Positions 19,901-26,454 of a stretch of 56,753 bases of DNA are shown in pieces (the stretch's first letter is position 1; each line of letters opens with the position of its first letter). A model generated the notes under the pieces. It had not been told where the DNA came from. It was given only the letters and a program-made list of their open reading frames with translations, and ran no database searches. The translations under genes were made by a program, and so were the position numbers. Source of the stretch: Bacteroides sp. An322 (GTDB lineage: Bacteria; Bacteroidota; Bacteroidia; Bacteroidales; Bacteroidaceae); NCBI RefSeq assembly GCF_002161765.1, contig NZ_NFIN01000022.1:1-56753 (forward strand), written 5' to 3'.

Positions 19901-20193
19901 TCAGCATGTAATACCACTTTCACAACCGGCTGAATATCAACCTCTTGCGTCTGCAATCCAATGAAAGAAATCACCAAAGTTCCGGCCGAACTTGGCACAT
20001 TACTAATTGTAAAGTTACCATCTATATCAGTAACCGTACCTACCGTGGTACCTTTTACCAATACAGATGCTCCCACTACGGGCAAGCCGTCCTCAGAAGA
20101 GGTAACCGTACCGGTCACTTTCCGTACTTGCGCGTTTACCAGACCTATGCCTATCATCAGGCAGGTCATTAACAGCATCAATTTTCTTTTCAT
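16993..20193 (-). CDS. SusC/RagA family TonB-dependent transporter, complete and presumably expressed copy
   Basis: The 1066-residue protein has a signal peptide (MKRKLMLLMTCLMIGIGLVNA), a carboxypeptidase-regulatory-like N-terminal domain (about 22-100), a plug domain with ILDGAPYDGD and YGARGANGVIIITTKKG (about 115-230), and a 22-strand-type beta-barrel ending in the aromatic-rich strand MRTISGGITLTF. It imports a substrate across the outer membrane together with the SusD encoded next. Codons 68-84 contain a 50-bp site shared with the two truncated susC genes downstream (19943-19992). This is the only one of the three susC genes with a signal peptide and a candidate promoter, so it is the one in the ON position in this assembly. 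Confidence 0.94.
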   Translation of the reverse strand: MKRKLMLLMTCLMIGIGLVNAQVRKVTGTVTSSEDGLPVVGASVLVKGTTVGTVTDIDGNFTISNVPSSAGTLVISFIGLQTQEVDIQPVVKVVLHADSEVLDEVLVVAYGTAKKSAFTGSATVVDSKEIGKIQTSNVANALEGKVSGVQLNNASGQPGATTPTIRIRGISSINAGNDPLIILDGAPYDGDLNNISTQDIESMTVLKDAASNALYGARGANGVIIITTKKGDAGKATVTVDAKWGSNSRAARDYNFITDPAQYYEMYYGALKSYFMGQGQSEATAHANANSSMLGGGDYGLGYNAYTIPEGQFLIGTNGKLNPNATLGNIVSYNGQDYMIRPDNWLDEAYKNGLRQEYNVSISSGSNKSSFYSSVSYLKNEGIVEKSDYERLTGRLKADYQVKEWLKVGANMSYTHFNTNSLDEDGASNSSANIFAYATQIAPIYPLYIRDGQGNIMTDSNGFTMYDFGNKDNAGLSRPFLSGSNPYAANLLDTNNNEGNAMTATGFAEIRFLKDFKFTWTSGVNIDETRTNLFTNPYYGQYASSNGIASKYHTRNISYNHQQILNWRHTFGSHNVEVMLGHEFYRYKYYSLYASKSNVFDPTNIELSGAITNIGSSSYITDYNTEGYFGRIQYDLKDKYFFSGSYRRDASSRFAPENRWGNFWSAGAAWIISKENFFQVDWIDMLKLKASYGSQGNDNIGDYRYINTYTIVNGGGYPAALPDIMGNRDITWETNGNFNAGIDFELFKGRLTGTVEYFYRKTSDMLFAFPLAPSFGYTSYYANVGDMRNQGVEAEFNATPIRTKDFSWDIHLNLTHYKNKITYLPEERKTMVVDGVPGYSSSNYYYGEGESLYTYRIKKYAGVAEDGQALYYKNVTDKEGNVIGMETTTSYDAADYYLCGTALPDMYGGFGTSLSYKGFDLSVDFTYQIGGQIYDSDYAGMMASPTASSKGTNFHADLLNAWTSENSSSNIPRFQFGDNYTTASSDRFLTNASYLSLQNINFGYTLPSSVTRKIQVDKIRVYLTADNIWYWSKRQGLDPRQSITGSVTNSYYAPMRTISGGITLTF
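19943..19992 (-). repeat. Shufflon recombination site 1 (in the expressed susC)
   Basis: The 50-bp site begins on the minus strand with AGTTCGGCCGGAACTTTGGT, the 20 bp shared exactly by all three sites, and ends TTGCAGACGCAAGA. It differs from site 2 at 3 positions and from site 3 at 4, all outside the first 20 bp. With the preceding A it contains the arms AAGTTC and GAACTT around GGCCG, which is the shape expected for a tyrosine recombinase core. It encodes SSAGTLVISFIGLQTQE, residues 68-84. Its orientation is opposite to sites 2 and 3. Confidence 0.8.
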
Positions 20194-20253
20194 AAAAAAT
20201 TCTCTCTTAAATTTAACCTTAAATAAACACTTTTATCTAATTCAGTTTGCCCG

Positions 20254-20261
20254 CAAAGGTA
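20254..20261 (-). promoter_or_regulatory. -7 box of the susC shufflon promoter
   Basis: TACCTTTG on the minus strand is followed by GC, matching TAnnTTTG(C). It lies 61 bp from the susC start. The -33 region has no clear TTTG at 19-21 bp, so strength may depend on an activator. The box sits inside the segment bounded by the recombination sites and would move with any inversion. Confidence 0.6.
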
Positions 20262-20343
20262 AGCATTTATCTTATAACTTGTACACTTTTGGAAACAAAA
20301 GATAAGAAAGCCTTCGCTTTTTAACACTTTAAGATTTCATTTT

Positions 20344-20368
20344 TGCATAAAAAGCCAACAATTATGCA
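20344..20368. repeat. Short inverted repeat between susC and the recombinase gene
   Basis: TGCATAA (20344-20350) pairs with TTATGCA (20362-20368) across an 11-bp spacer, in the divergent region between susC and the recombinase. It could be an operator for either gene. There is no further support. Confidence 0.35.
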
Positions 20369-20465
20369 GAAGAGAAAAGGCTTAAAATGCCTAAAAGTGC
20401 GCTTAGAACATGTTGTGGGCACTAAAACGGATAAAATTAACCAGGCATTTAAAAATTGAAACCAA

Positions 20466-21623
20466 ATGAAAAAAATTAGTTACAGATTGGTATACAACCG
20501 TAAAAAACGGCTCAATGCCAGCGGAAAGGCTTTGATACAGGTTGAAGCTTATTTAACGAAGCGGAAAGTGTATTTTTCTACGCATATTTATGTTCGCCCT
20601 GAGCAATGGGACGCCCGGAAGGCAAGGATAATCTGTCACCCGCACGAGGAGGAACTGAACCGTATGCTGGACGAATTTCTCCTGAAACTTCAATATAAGG
20701 AACTGGAGGGCTGGAAACAAGGGAAAGCCATTTCGCTTTCGATGCTGAAATCAGAGGCTTCGGAAGGTGCGGATTGCAATTTATTTGCGTTCGGTAGAAA
20801 ATGGGTAGAACATTCGATAAAGAAAACAAGTACAAAAGATAATCTGAAAACAACATTGGCACTTCTATATGAATTCCGCCCTTTTGCCACCTTTGCTGAA
20901 ACAGATTACCATTTTCTGCTTCAATTTGAATCTTTCCTTGAGCAGAAAGGGTTAAAGGTAAATACGATTGCCAAACATTTGTGTCATTTCCGGACGTTTT
21001 ATAACGCTGCTGTCCGGGAAGGGATTGTCTTGCCTGATTCTTCTCCTTTCCTTAATTATAAAATAAAGACTACGGAAGGGCACCACGTGTTTCTTCTTCC
21101 CGACGAATTGAAGAAACTGGAGATGCTGGCATTGGAATTAGCCGGAAAGCCACTTAGCCATACACTGGATGCCTTTTTATTCTGTTGTTATACCGGATTG
21201 CGTTATTCCGATTTCACAAAATTATCGGAAGAAAACCTGATTTATCCGGATCACCAACATGTGTGGCTGGTATTCAAATCGCAAAAGACCGGAGTAGAGA
21301 GCCAGATCCCTTTGGGTTTGTTGTTTCAGGGAAAAGCGGTACGGATTTTGGAGAAGTATGAAGACAAAGCCCGGTTCTTCCGCCTAAAGCCCAATCCGGA
21401 CATCAATAAGGAATTAATCAGAATCGGCAGGCTTGCACATATCGAAAAGCATTTCTCTTTTCATTCTTCGCGCCATACGAATGCCACCTTATTAATATAT
21501 AGCGGTGCTCAGCTGACCACAGTACAAAAGCTATTGGGGCACCGGAGCATCAAAACCACGCAAATTTATGGCGAGGTTTTCTCGCAAACGTTAGTGAACG
21601 ACTTGAAGAAATGTAAGTTTTAA
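20466..21623 (+). CDS. Tyrosine recombinase, probable susC shufflon invertase
   Basis: The 385-residue protein has an N-terminal arm-binding region (about 1-90), a SAM-like core-binding domain (about 105-200, FESFLEQKGLKVNTIAKHL), and a catalytic domain. All catalytic residues are visible: Arg246 in TGLRYSDF, Lys271 or Lys274, His333 and Arg336 in HSSRH, His359 in LGHRS and nucleophile Tyr368 in TTQIYGEVF. The gene lies divergent to the expressed susC, between recombination sites 1 and 2, and is therefore inside the segment it would invert. Such integrase-like enzymes drive DNA inversions in Bacteroides. Action on these sites is inferred from position and not shown. Confidence 0.9.
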   Translation: MKKISYRLVYNRKKRLNASGKALIQVEAYLTKRKVYFSTHIYVRPEQWDARKARIICHPHEEELNRMLDEFLLKLQYKELEGWKQGKAISLSMLKSEASEGADCNLFAFGRKWVEHSIKKTSTKDNLKTTLALLYEFRPFATFAETDYHFLLQFESFLEQKGLKVNTIAKHLCHFRTFYNAAVREGIVLPDSSPFLNYKIKTTEGHHVFLLPDELKKLEMLALELAGKPLSHTLDAFLFCCYTGLRYSDFTKLSEENLIYPDHQHVWLVFKSQKTGVESQIPLGLLFQGKAVRILEKYEDKARFFRLKPNPDINKELIRIGRLAHIEKHFSFHSSRHTNATLLIYSGAQLTTVQKLLGHRSIKTTQIYGEVFSQTLVNDLKKCKF

Positions 21624-21683
21624 AGTTTCATGTTTTCGGTATATGGGAGTGGCTTCCCAAAGCCAGCAGGGTTCATCCTCGAT

Positions 21684-21719
21684 TTCATACGGCTAGGATT
21701 CCAATCTTAACCGTATGAA
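21684..21719. repeat. 36-bp imperfect palindrome downstream of the recombinase gene
   Basis: TTCATACGG (21684-21692) pairs perfectly with CCGTATGAA (21711-21719), and the halves match at 15 of 18 positions overall. TTCATACGG occurs once more directly after it (21728-21736). It may be part of a termination region or a protein-binding site. Confidence 0.6.
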
Positions 21720-21735
21720 TCGGGCATTTCATACG

Positions 21736-21772
21736 GCTGCGTTTTTTACCTGATTATCGAAGAATACGCAGC
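21736..21772 (+). terminator. Possible terminator of the recombinase gene
   Basis: GCTGCGT (21736-21742) pairs with ACGCAGC (21766-21772) and is followed by TCTTTTATTT. The loop is long (23 nt), so the call is tentative. Confidence 0.4.
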
Positions 21773-21835
21773 TCTTTTATTTAACCGTAGGGGTGTGGTC
21801 TGCCAGACATCAATCGTTCTATTGGTGAGCGCATT

Positions 21836-21988
21836 CGAGGCTGTCTCAAAATAGAAATAAGCTTTCATTTTGTCATCCCGAACACAGTGAATGGTCTCGA
21901 ATACACAAGCTGATGCACACGGAATCCTTCGCTTTGCTAAGGATGACATTACTTTTTGATAGGCAATTCTCATTTTGATACACCCTCG
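21836..21988. repeat. Dispersed intergenic repeat, copy B
   Basis: The outer arms CGAGGCTGTCTCAAAAT (21836-21852) and ATTTTGATACACCCTCG (21972-21988) pair at 15 of 17 positions. Inside is a TGTCATCCCGAAC...AAGGATGACA hairpin that aligns with copy A at 6314-6442. The outer arms resemble the simple hairpins at 14481 and 52303. The element lies inside the invertible segment. A short minus-strand reading frame over it is not a gene. Confidence 0.8.
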
Positions 21989-22081
21989 TGCTGAGGGAGC
22001 AGTTATATGCGTATAAAAAAAGTCGATATTGCTGCAGAAAGTAAAACATATCGTCGAGGAATATTCTTGTCTTGCATGATT

Positions 22082-22168
22082 TGCACTTTCCTGAGTGCAG
22101 TTATAAGCCTAAATTGCACTCTTGAAAGTGCAATTTCAGACATATTTTGCACTTTCCGGAGTGCAAAA
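22082..22168. promoter_or_regulatory. Three palindromes phased at 33 bp upstream of the AAA ATPase gene
   Basis: The palindromes are TGCACT-N6-AGTGCA (22082-22099), AAATTGCACT-N6-AGTGCAATTT (22111-22136) and TTTTGCACT-N6-AGTGCAAAA (22145-22168). Each has a 6-bp spacer and the centres are exactly 33 bp apart, about three helical turns. They end 35 bp before a -7 box (22204). The layout looks like an operator array for a dimeric DNA-binding protein. A reading frame runs through them and gives an 11-residue repeat with CTF/CTL, but it lies upstream of the likely start codon. Confidence 0.7.
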
Positions 22169-22203
22169 ACAAAAGAAAATCCCTTTTTATCATATTATTT
22201 TTG

Positions 22204-22211
22204 TACTTTTG
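22204..22211 (+). promoter_or_regulatory. -7 box of the AAA ATPase promoter
   Basis: TACTTTTG fits TAnnTTTG and lies 23 bp before the ATG at 22235. No clear -33 box is seen. Transcription from here would exclude the ATG at 22007 as the start. Confidence 0.55.
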
Positions 22212-22234
22212 CGAAAAAGAAAACTCATGCAGGT

Positions 22235-23404
22235 ATGGATAAGCTACAACAACATTTCAACGTTTCTTTGCAAGAAACCCGTAGTTCGTTTCATCGGTAT
22301 ATGTATCGCCGCATAAACTGGAACAATCGGATGATAGGGTTAACCGGACCGCGCGGAGTGGGAAAGACAACGCTCATCCTTCAATATATTAAGGAAAATC
22401 TGCCGAGAGAACAGTCTCTTTATGTTACGGCTGAAGATTTTTATTTTGCCAGCAACAAACTTGTCGACTTGGCGGATAAATTTGAAAAGATGGGCGGCAA
22501 GTATCTTTTCATCGATGAAATCCATAAATACAAAGATTGGTCGAGGGAACTAAAACTGATTTATGATTATCACCCTAAGCTCCAGGTCGTTTTTACCGGC
22601 TCGTCCGTATTAGACATTAATAAAGGCGCATCCGACTTGAGTAGAAGAGCGGTGATGTATCAAATGCAAGGCTTGTCGTTCCGCGAATATCTGGAATTAT
22701 TTCATGGCATCGTCATGCCTCGATACACATTGTCAGATATTTTGTCCCATCAGGTTCAATTGCCTGATGATTTTCGTCCGCTCCCTTATTTTGCCGATTA
22801 TTTAAAGCGTGGATATTATCCGTTCGCTTTGGATGACGATTATGCCATAAGATTGCAACAGATTGTGAATCAGACTATAGAGTCGGACATTCCTCAGTAT
22901 GCAGAAATTAATATAGCAACGGCACGTAAGCTTAAACGTTTATTAGCCATCATTGCCCAAAGTGTTCCTTTTAAACCCAATGTAAGCAGTATCGCGACCA
23001 CGCTGGAAGCAAGCAGAAACAGCGTTGCAGACTATTGCCTCTATTTGGAAGAAGCCGGTATGATAACCCAGCTTCGGGATGCGACCGGAGGCATACGCGG
23101 ATTGGGAAAAGTGGATAAGATTTATTTGGACAACCCCAATCTGATAGATGTTCTAGGCCAACATCATGGAGATACCGGCAATACCCGTGAGACTTTCTTT
23201 TTCAATCAAATGCGGGTAAATCATGACGTGATTGTTTCGCCGGTCTCTGATTTCCAGATAGATGGAATGACTTTCGAAGTTGGAGGGAAGAACAAGAAAC
23301 AGAAACAAATACACAATGTAGAAAAAGCATACATTGTAAAAGACGGAATAGAAACAGGCTATATGAATGTCATTCCTTTGTGGCAATTCGGGTTGGAATA
23401 TTAG
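22235..23404 (+). CDS. AAA ATPase of the AAA_14/DUF4143 type
   Basis: From MDKLQQHF the protein has 389 residues. The Walker A motif GPRGVGKTT lies near residue 35, Walker B is YLFIDEIHKY near 93, and a sensor-like VVFTGSSVLDI follows. The C-terminal half (GTRETFFFNQMRVNH, FEVGGKNKKQKQI) matches the DUF4143-type domain with a PD-(D/E)XK-like EVGGK motif. The role of these ATPases is not established. The frame is open back to 22007, but that extension runs through the palindrome array and precedes the promoter, so the later start is preferred. The gene lies inside the invertible segment with the recombinase. Confidence 0.82.
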   Translation: MDKLQQHFNVSLQETRSSFHRYMYRRINWNNRMIGLTGPRGVGKTTLILQYIKENLPREQSLYVTAEDFYFASNKLVDLADKFEKMGGKYLFIDEIHKYKDWSRELKLIYDYHPKLQVVFTGSSVLDINKGASDLSRRAVMYQMQGLSFREYLELFHGIVMPRYTLSDILSHQVQLPDDFRPLPYFADYLKRGYYPFALDDDYAIRLQQIVNQTIESDIPQYAEINIATARKLKRLLAIIAQSVPFKPNVSSIATTLEASRNSVADYCLYLEEAGMITQLRDATGGIRGLGKVDKIYLDNPNLIDVLGQHHGDTGNTRETFFFNQMRVNHDVIVSPVSDFQIDGMTFEVGGKNKKQKQIHNVEKAYIVKDGIETGYMNVIPLWQFGLEY

Positions 23405-23607
23405 AGAGAAAATTGCTGCTCTATATTAATATTCCAAATATCTTATAAGATTTTCGGATTTTAGAGGTTTGATTCGGGTTGCATTTGGATAGAAATTTTC
23501 TGGTTGAAACACGCCTACAGGGTATTATAAGGCTGTTTCCTCTTGTTTAAATGCCTAAAGGGAATATTTGTAAAGCACTCATAATCTGATTATTGCACAA
23601 TAGCATC
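23405..23607. other. Promoterless leader of silent cassette 2
   Basis: This gap holds no gene, no signal-peptide sequence and no clear TAnnTTTG box. Its last 45 bp weakly resemble the bases before site 3 (TTTGTAAA, then ATTATTG and TCAGTTCGG in both), which suggests that the two cassettes share a common origin on this side. Confidence 0.5.
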
Positions 23608-26418
23608 AGTTCGGCCGGAACTTTGGTGGTTTCTTTCATCGGCTTGCAGACGCAAGAAGTTAAGATTCAGCCGGTTATGAAAGTAGTAATGCAGTCGGAT
23701 GACAAAGTATTGGATGAGGTTGTGGTGACCGGTTACGGAGTACAACGCAAGGCTTCATTTACGGGTGCTGCTACTATTGTAGGCGAAGATGTAATCGCAA
23801 AGAAAAGCGATGCGAATTTTGTAAAAGCGTTGGAAGGAGCGGTTCCGGGCGTACAGATGAACAATTCTACCAGTATGCCAGGTATATGGGGTTCTATCTA
23901 TGTCCGCGGACGTGGTTCGTTGAACTCGGGCACACAACCGCTATATGTCATTGACGGTATGCCGGTTGACTCGGATACGGATGAAGGATCATTGACTGCT
24001 ACAAGCAATAACTCTGTAGACCCGATGTCAATGCTGAACCCTGCTGATATCGAAAGCATTACGGTATTGAAAGATGCTGCTGCTACTGCTATCTACGGTT
24101 CACGCGCGGCAAATGGCGTTATCGTCATTACTACTAAAAAAGGTAAAGAAGGAAAGTTCAATATCAACTTAGACGTGAAACAAGGATTCGTATCCATGGC
24201 GAACAACAACATGGATTTTGCCAATGCAGAACAAACCATGAATCTTTTTGCCGATGGTCTGACTGCCGCACAAGGCGGAACATGGCAAGAAAACTATGAT
24301 TACTTGGCAAATGAATATTTTGGTTGGGACGGAAAAACGTCTACAGACTGGATGGACGAAATCACCCGTAAAGGTTATTATCAAGACTACAACCTGAACA
24401 TGCAGGGACGTAGCGGTTCTACCGGATATTATGTCAGTCTGGGCTATTTGAATACGGAAGGTCTGGTCAAAAGTGCTGACTTCGAACGTTTTTCAGGACG
24501 TTTGAATTTGGACAGCAAATTCAAATGGGCTACTGTAGGTGTCAACACCTCTTATAGTTATTCTACCCAAAATGGATTCTCACTTTCGACAAGCGGTTCG
24601 ATGAGTAGTCCGGTAGTAGCTGCTATCTCGAGTATGACTCCGATGTATCCTGTTTATGACAGTGAAGGTAATTATGCCAATATCGGAAATTATAACCCGA
24701 TGGCATTGATGGACGAAACTGCCGGCGAACTGAACGAAAACAAAATGCAGACCATTAATTTGAACCCTTATTTCCAGATTGATTTCGGAAAAGGCATTTA
24801 CGCAAAGACTACGTTGGGCGTGAACATCAACGAACTGAACCAATACCAATACTGGAGTGCCCAATACAACCCGCAGGGTATGGACTACAATGGTTTGGGT
24901 CAGCTGTATAATTCGAAGAGCACTGTTATTACTTGGAACAACATCATCGGATGGAATTATGTATTCGACGAAAAGCACAACGTAAGTGTTATGTTGGGAC
25001 AGGAAATGCAGAAGAAGAGCTACCACTACGAATATTTCGCGAAGTCAGACTTCCCGTTCTCTGCCGACGGTATGCGTGACTTGACTACTGCCGGTACCGA
25101 CCAAGGTTCTGAATATTACAAACAAGAAGCACGTTTGGCATCTTACTTCATGGATGCACACTATTCGTATGCCGACAAGTATTATCTGTCCGGTTCATAC
25201 CGCCGTGACGGTTCATCCGTATTTGGTGCTAACCACCGTTGGGGTAACTTCTGGTCGGTAGGTGCTAAGTGGCGTATGACTGGTGAAGATTTCCTGAAAG
25301 ACAACAATGTCATCAACAACCTGACACTTCGTGCTTCATACGGTACGGTAGGTAACCAAGACATCGACTGGTACGCAGCCCGTGGATTCTATTCAGCAGG
25401 TTACAATTATAACCAGATTCCGGGTATGATTCCGACCAGTATTGCCAATCCCGATCTGACTTGGGAGGTATCAAAGAAGTTTGATGTAGGTTTCGACCTT
25501 TCTTTGTTGCATCGCCTGCATTTCACTTTTGACTTCTACAACTCAATTACTTCGGACGCATTGTTCCAAGTGCCTTTGTCAATGACAACAGGTATTTCAG
25601 AAGTTTACCAAAACATCGGTAAAATCCGCAACCGGGGTGTTGAATTCTCTGTAAACGCAGCATTGATGCAACGCAAGGACTTCAGCTGGAACTTCTTCGC
25701 TAACCTGACTTGGAACAAGAATGAGGTTATCAAACTTTCTACCGATGATCCTTTGGAATATACCTTCCAGATTGTTGAAGAAGGCCGTCCTTACACCCAA
25801 TTCTATATGAAAGAATATGCAGGCGTTGACCGTGAAACCGGTAAGCCGTTGTGGTATCTGAACGAAACGGGCGATGAAACAACTTCGGATTACAACGCCG
25901 CTTCGAAACGCTATGTAGGCGATGCTGACCCAAAAATATTAGGAGGTTTCGGAACAAGCCTGACGTGGAAAGACTGGGATTTTAATGTTAACTTCAACTA
26001 CCGTGTGGGAGGAAAAGTTTATGACTCAGGTGCTGTATTTACCGGTTTCGGTATGTCATTGCGTACACCGTTGGAAGATGTGGCGCTGAACTCTTGGACA
26101 CCTGAAAACAAAGATGCCAAGTATCCGCAATACATCTATGGAGACCCGAACAATTCGACACAAAACTCTTCTCGTTTCTTGTATAACGGAAGCTATTTGA
26201 GAATCAGCAACATCACCTTGGGATATACCTTGCCGCAAAGATGGAGCACCAAAGCGTTCATCCAGAAGTTGCGCGCATACGTATCGGTGGATAACCTTTA
26301 CACATTCACATCCAGTGACTTTGTCGGTTATAACCCTGAAACTTCAGCCAATGGTGTAATCGCATGGCAATATCCTGCTATTTGTACCTTCATCGGAGGT
26401 ATCCAATTGACATTCTAA
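23593..26418 (+). CDS. SusC family transporter, silent cassette 2 (5'-truncated)
   Basis: The frame from a TTG at 23593 gives 941 residues, but genuine SusC similarity begins with SSAGTLVVSFIGLQTQE at 23608, which is residue 68 of the complete SusC. The signal peptide and first half of the N-terminal domain are missing, so as it stands the protein could not reach the outer membrane. The plug (YVIDGMPVDSD, YGSRAANGVIVITTKKG) and whole barrel up to FIGGIQLTF are intact. Joined at site 2 to the leader of the complete gene it would give a 1003-residue SusC. It is best read as a stored cassette, since no frameshift or stop has accumulated. Confidence 0.88.
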   Translation: MHNSISSAGTLVVSFIGLQTQEVKIQPVMKVVMQSDDKVLDEVVVTGYGVQRKASFTGAATIVGEDVIAKKSDANFVKALEGAVPGVQMNNSTSMPGIWGSIYVRGRGSLNSGTQPLYVIDGMPVDSDTDEGSLTATSNNSVDPMSMLNPADIESITVLKDAAATAIYGSRAANGVIVITTKKGKEGKFNINLDVKQGFVSMANNNMDFANAEQTMNLFADGLTAAQGGTWQENYDYLANEYFGWDGKTSTDWMDEITRKGYYQDYNLNMQGRSGSTGYYVSLGYLNTEGLVKSADFERFSGRLNLDSKFKWATVGVNTSYSYSTQNGFSLSTSGSMSSPVVAAISSMTPMYPVYDSEGNYANIGNYNPMALMDETAGELNENKMQTINLNPYFQIDFGKGIYAKTTLGVNINELNQYQYWSAQYNPQGMDYNGLGQLYNSKSTVITWNNIIGWNYVFDEKHNVSVMLGQEMQKKSYHYEYFAKSDFPFSADGMRDLTTAGTDQGSEYYKQEARLASYFMDAHYSYADKYYLSGSYRRDGSSVFGANHRWGNFWSVGAKWRMTGEDFLKDNNVINNLTLRASYGTVGNQDIDWYAARGFYSAGYNYNQIPGMIPTSIANPDLTWEVSKKFDVGFDLSLLHRLHFTFDFYNSITSDALFQVPLSMTTGISEVYQNIGKIRNRGVEFSVNAALMQRKDFSWNFFANLTWNKNEVIKLSTDDPLEYTFQIVEEGRPYTQFYMKEYAGVDRETGKPLWYLNETGDETTSDYNAASKRYVGDADPKILGGFGTSLTWKDWDFNVNFNYRVGGKVYDSGAVFTGFGMSLRTPLEDVALNSWTPENKDAKYPQYIYGDPNNSTQNSSRFLYNGSYLRISNITLGYTLPQRWSTKAFIQKLRAYVSVDNLYTFTSSDFVGYNPETSANGVIAWQYPAICTFIGGIQLTF
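23608..23657 (+). repeat. Shufflon recombination site 2
   Basis: The 50 bp are 47/50 identical to site 1 and 49/50 to site 3, including the exact 20-bp core. The site is in the same reading frame as in the complete gene and inverted relative to site 1, so recombination with site 1 would invert the 3615 bp between them (19993-23607). Confidence 0.8.
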
Positions 26419-26454
26419 TGATTGAGGAATAATTTAAATAAAAGAAAGATTTAT

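Noticed and set aside
21746..21973. Minus-strand reading frame of 75 codons after the recombinase gene
   Set aside because: It runs through a possible terminator and a dispersed hairpin repeat and has no family features.
22082..22168. 33-bp periodic repeats considered as a small CRISPR
   Set aside because: The unit is an 18-26 bp palindrome separated by short non-unique DNA, only three copies exist, and there are no cas genes.
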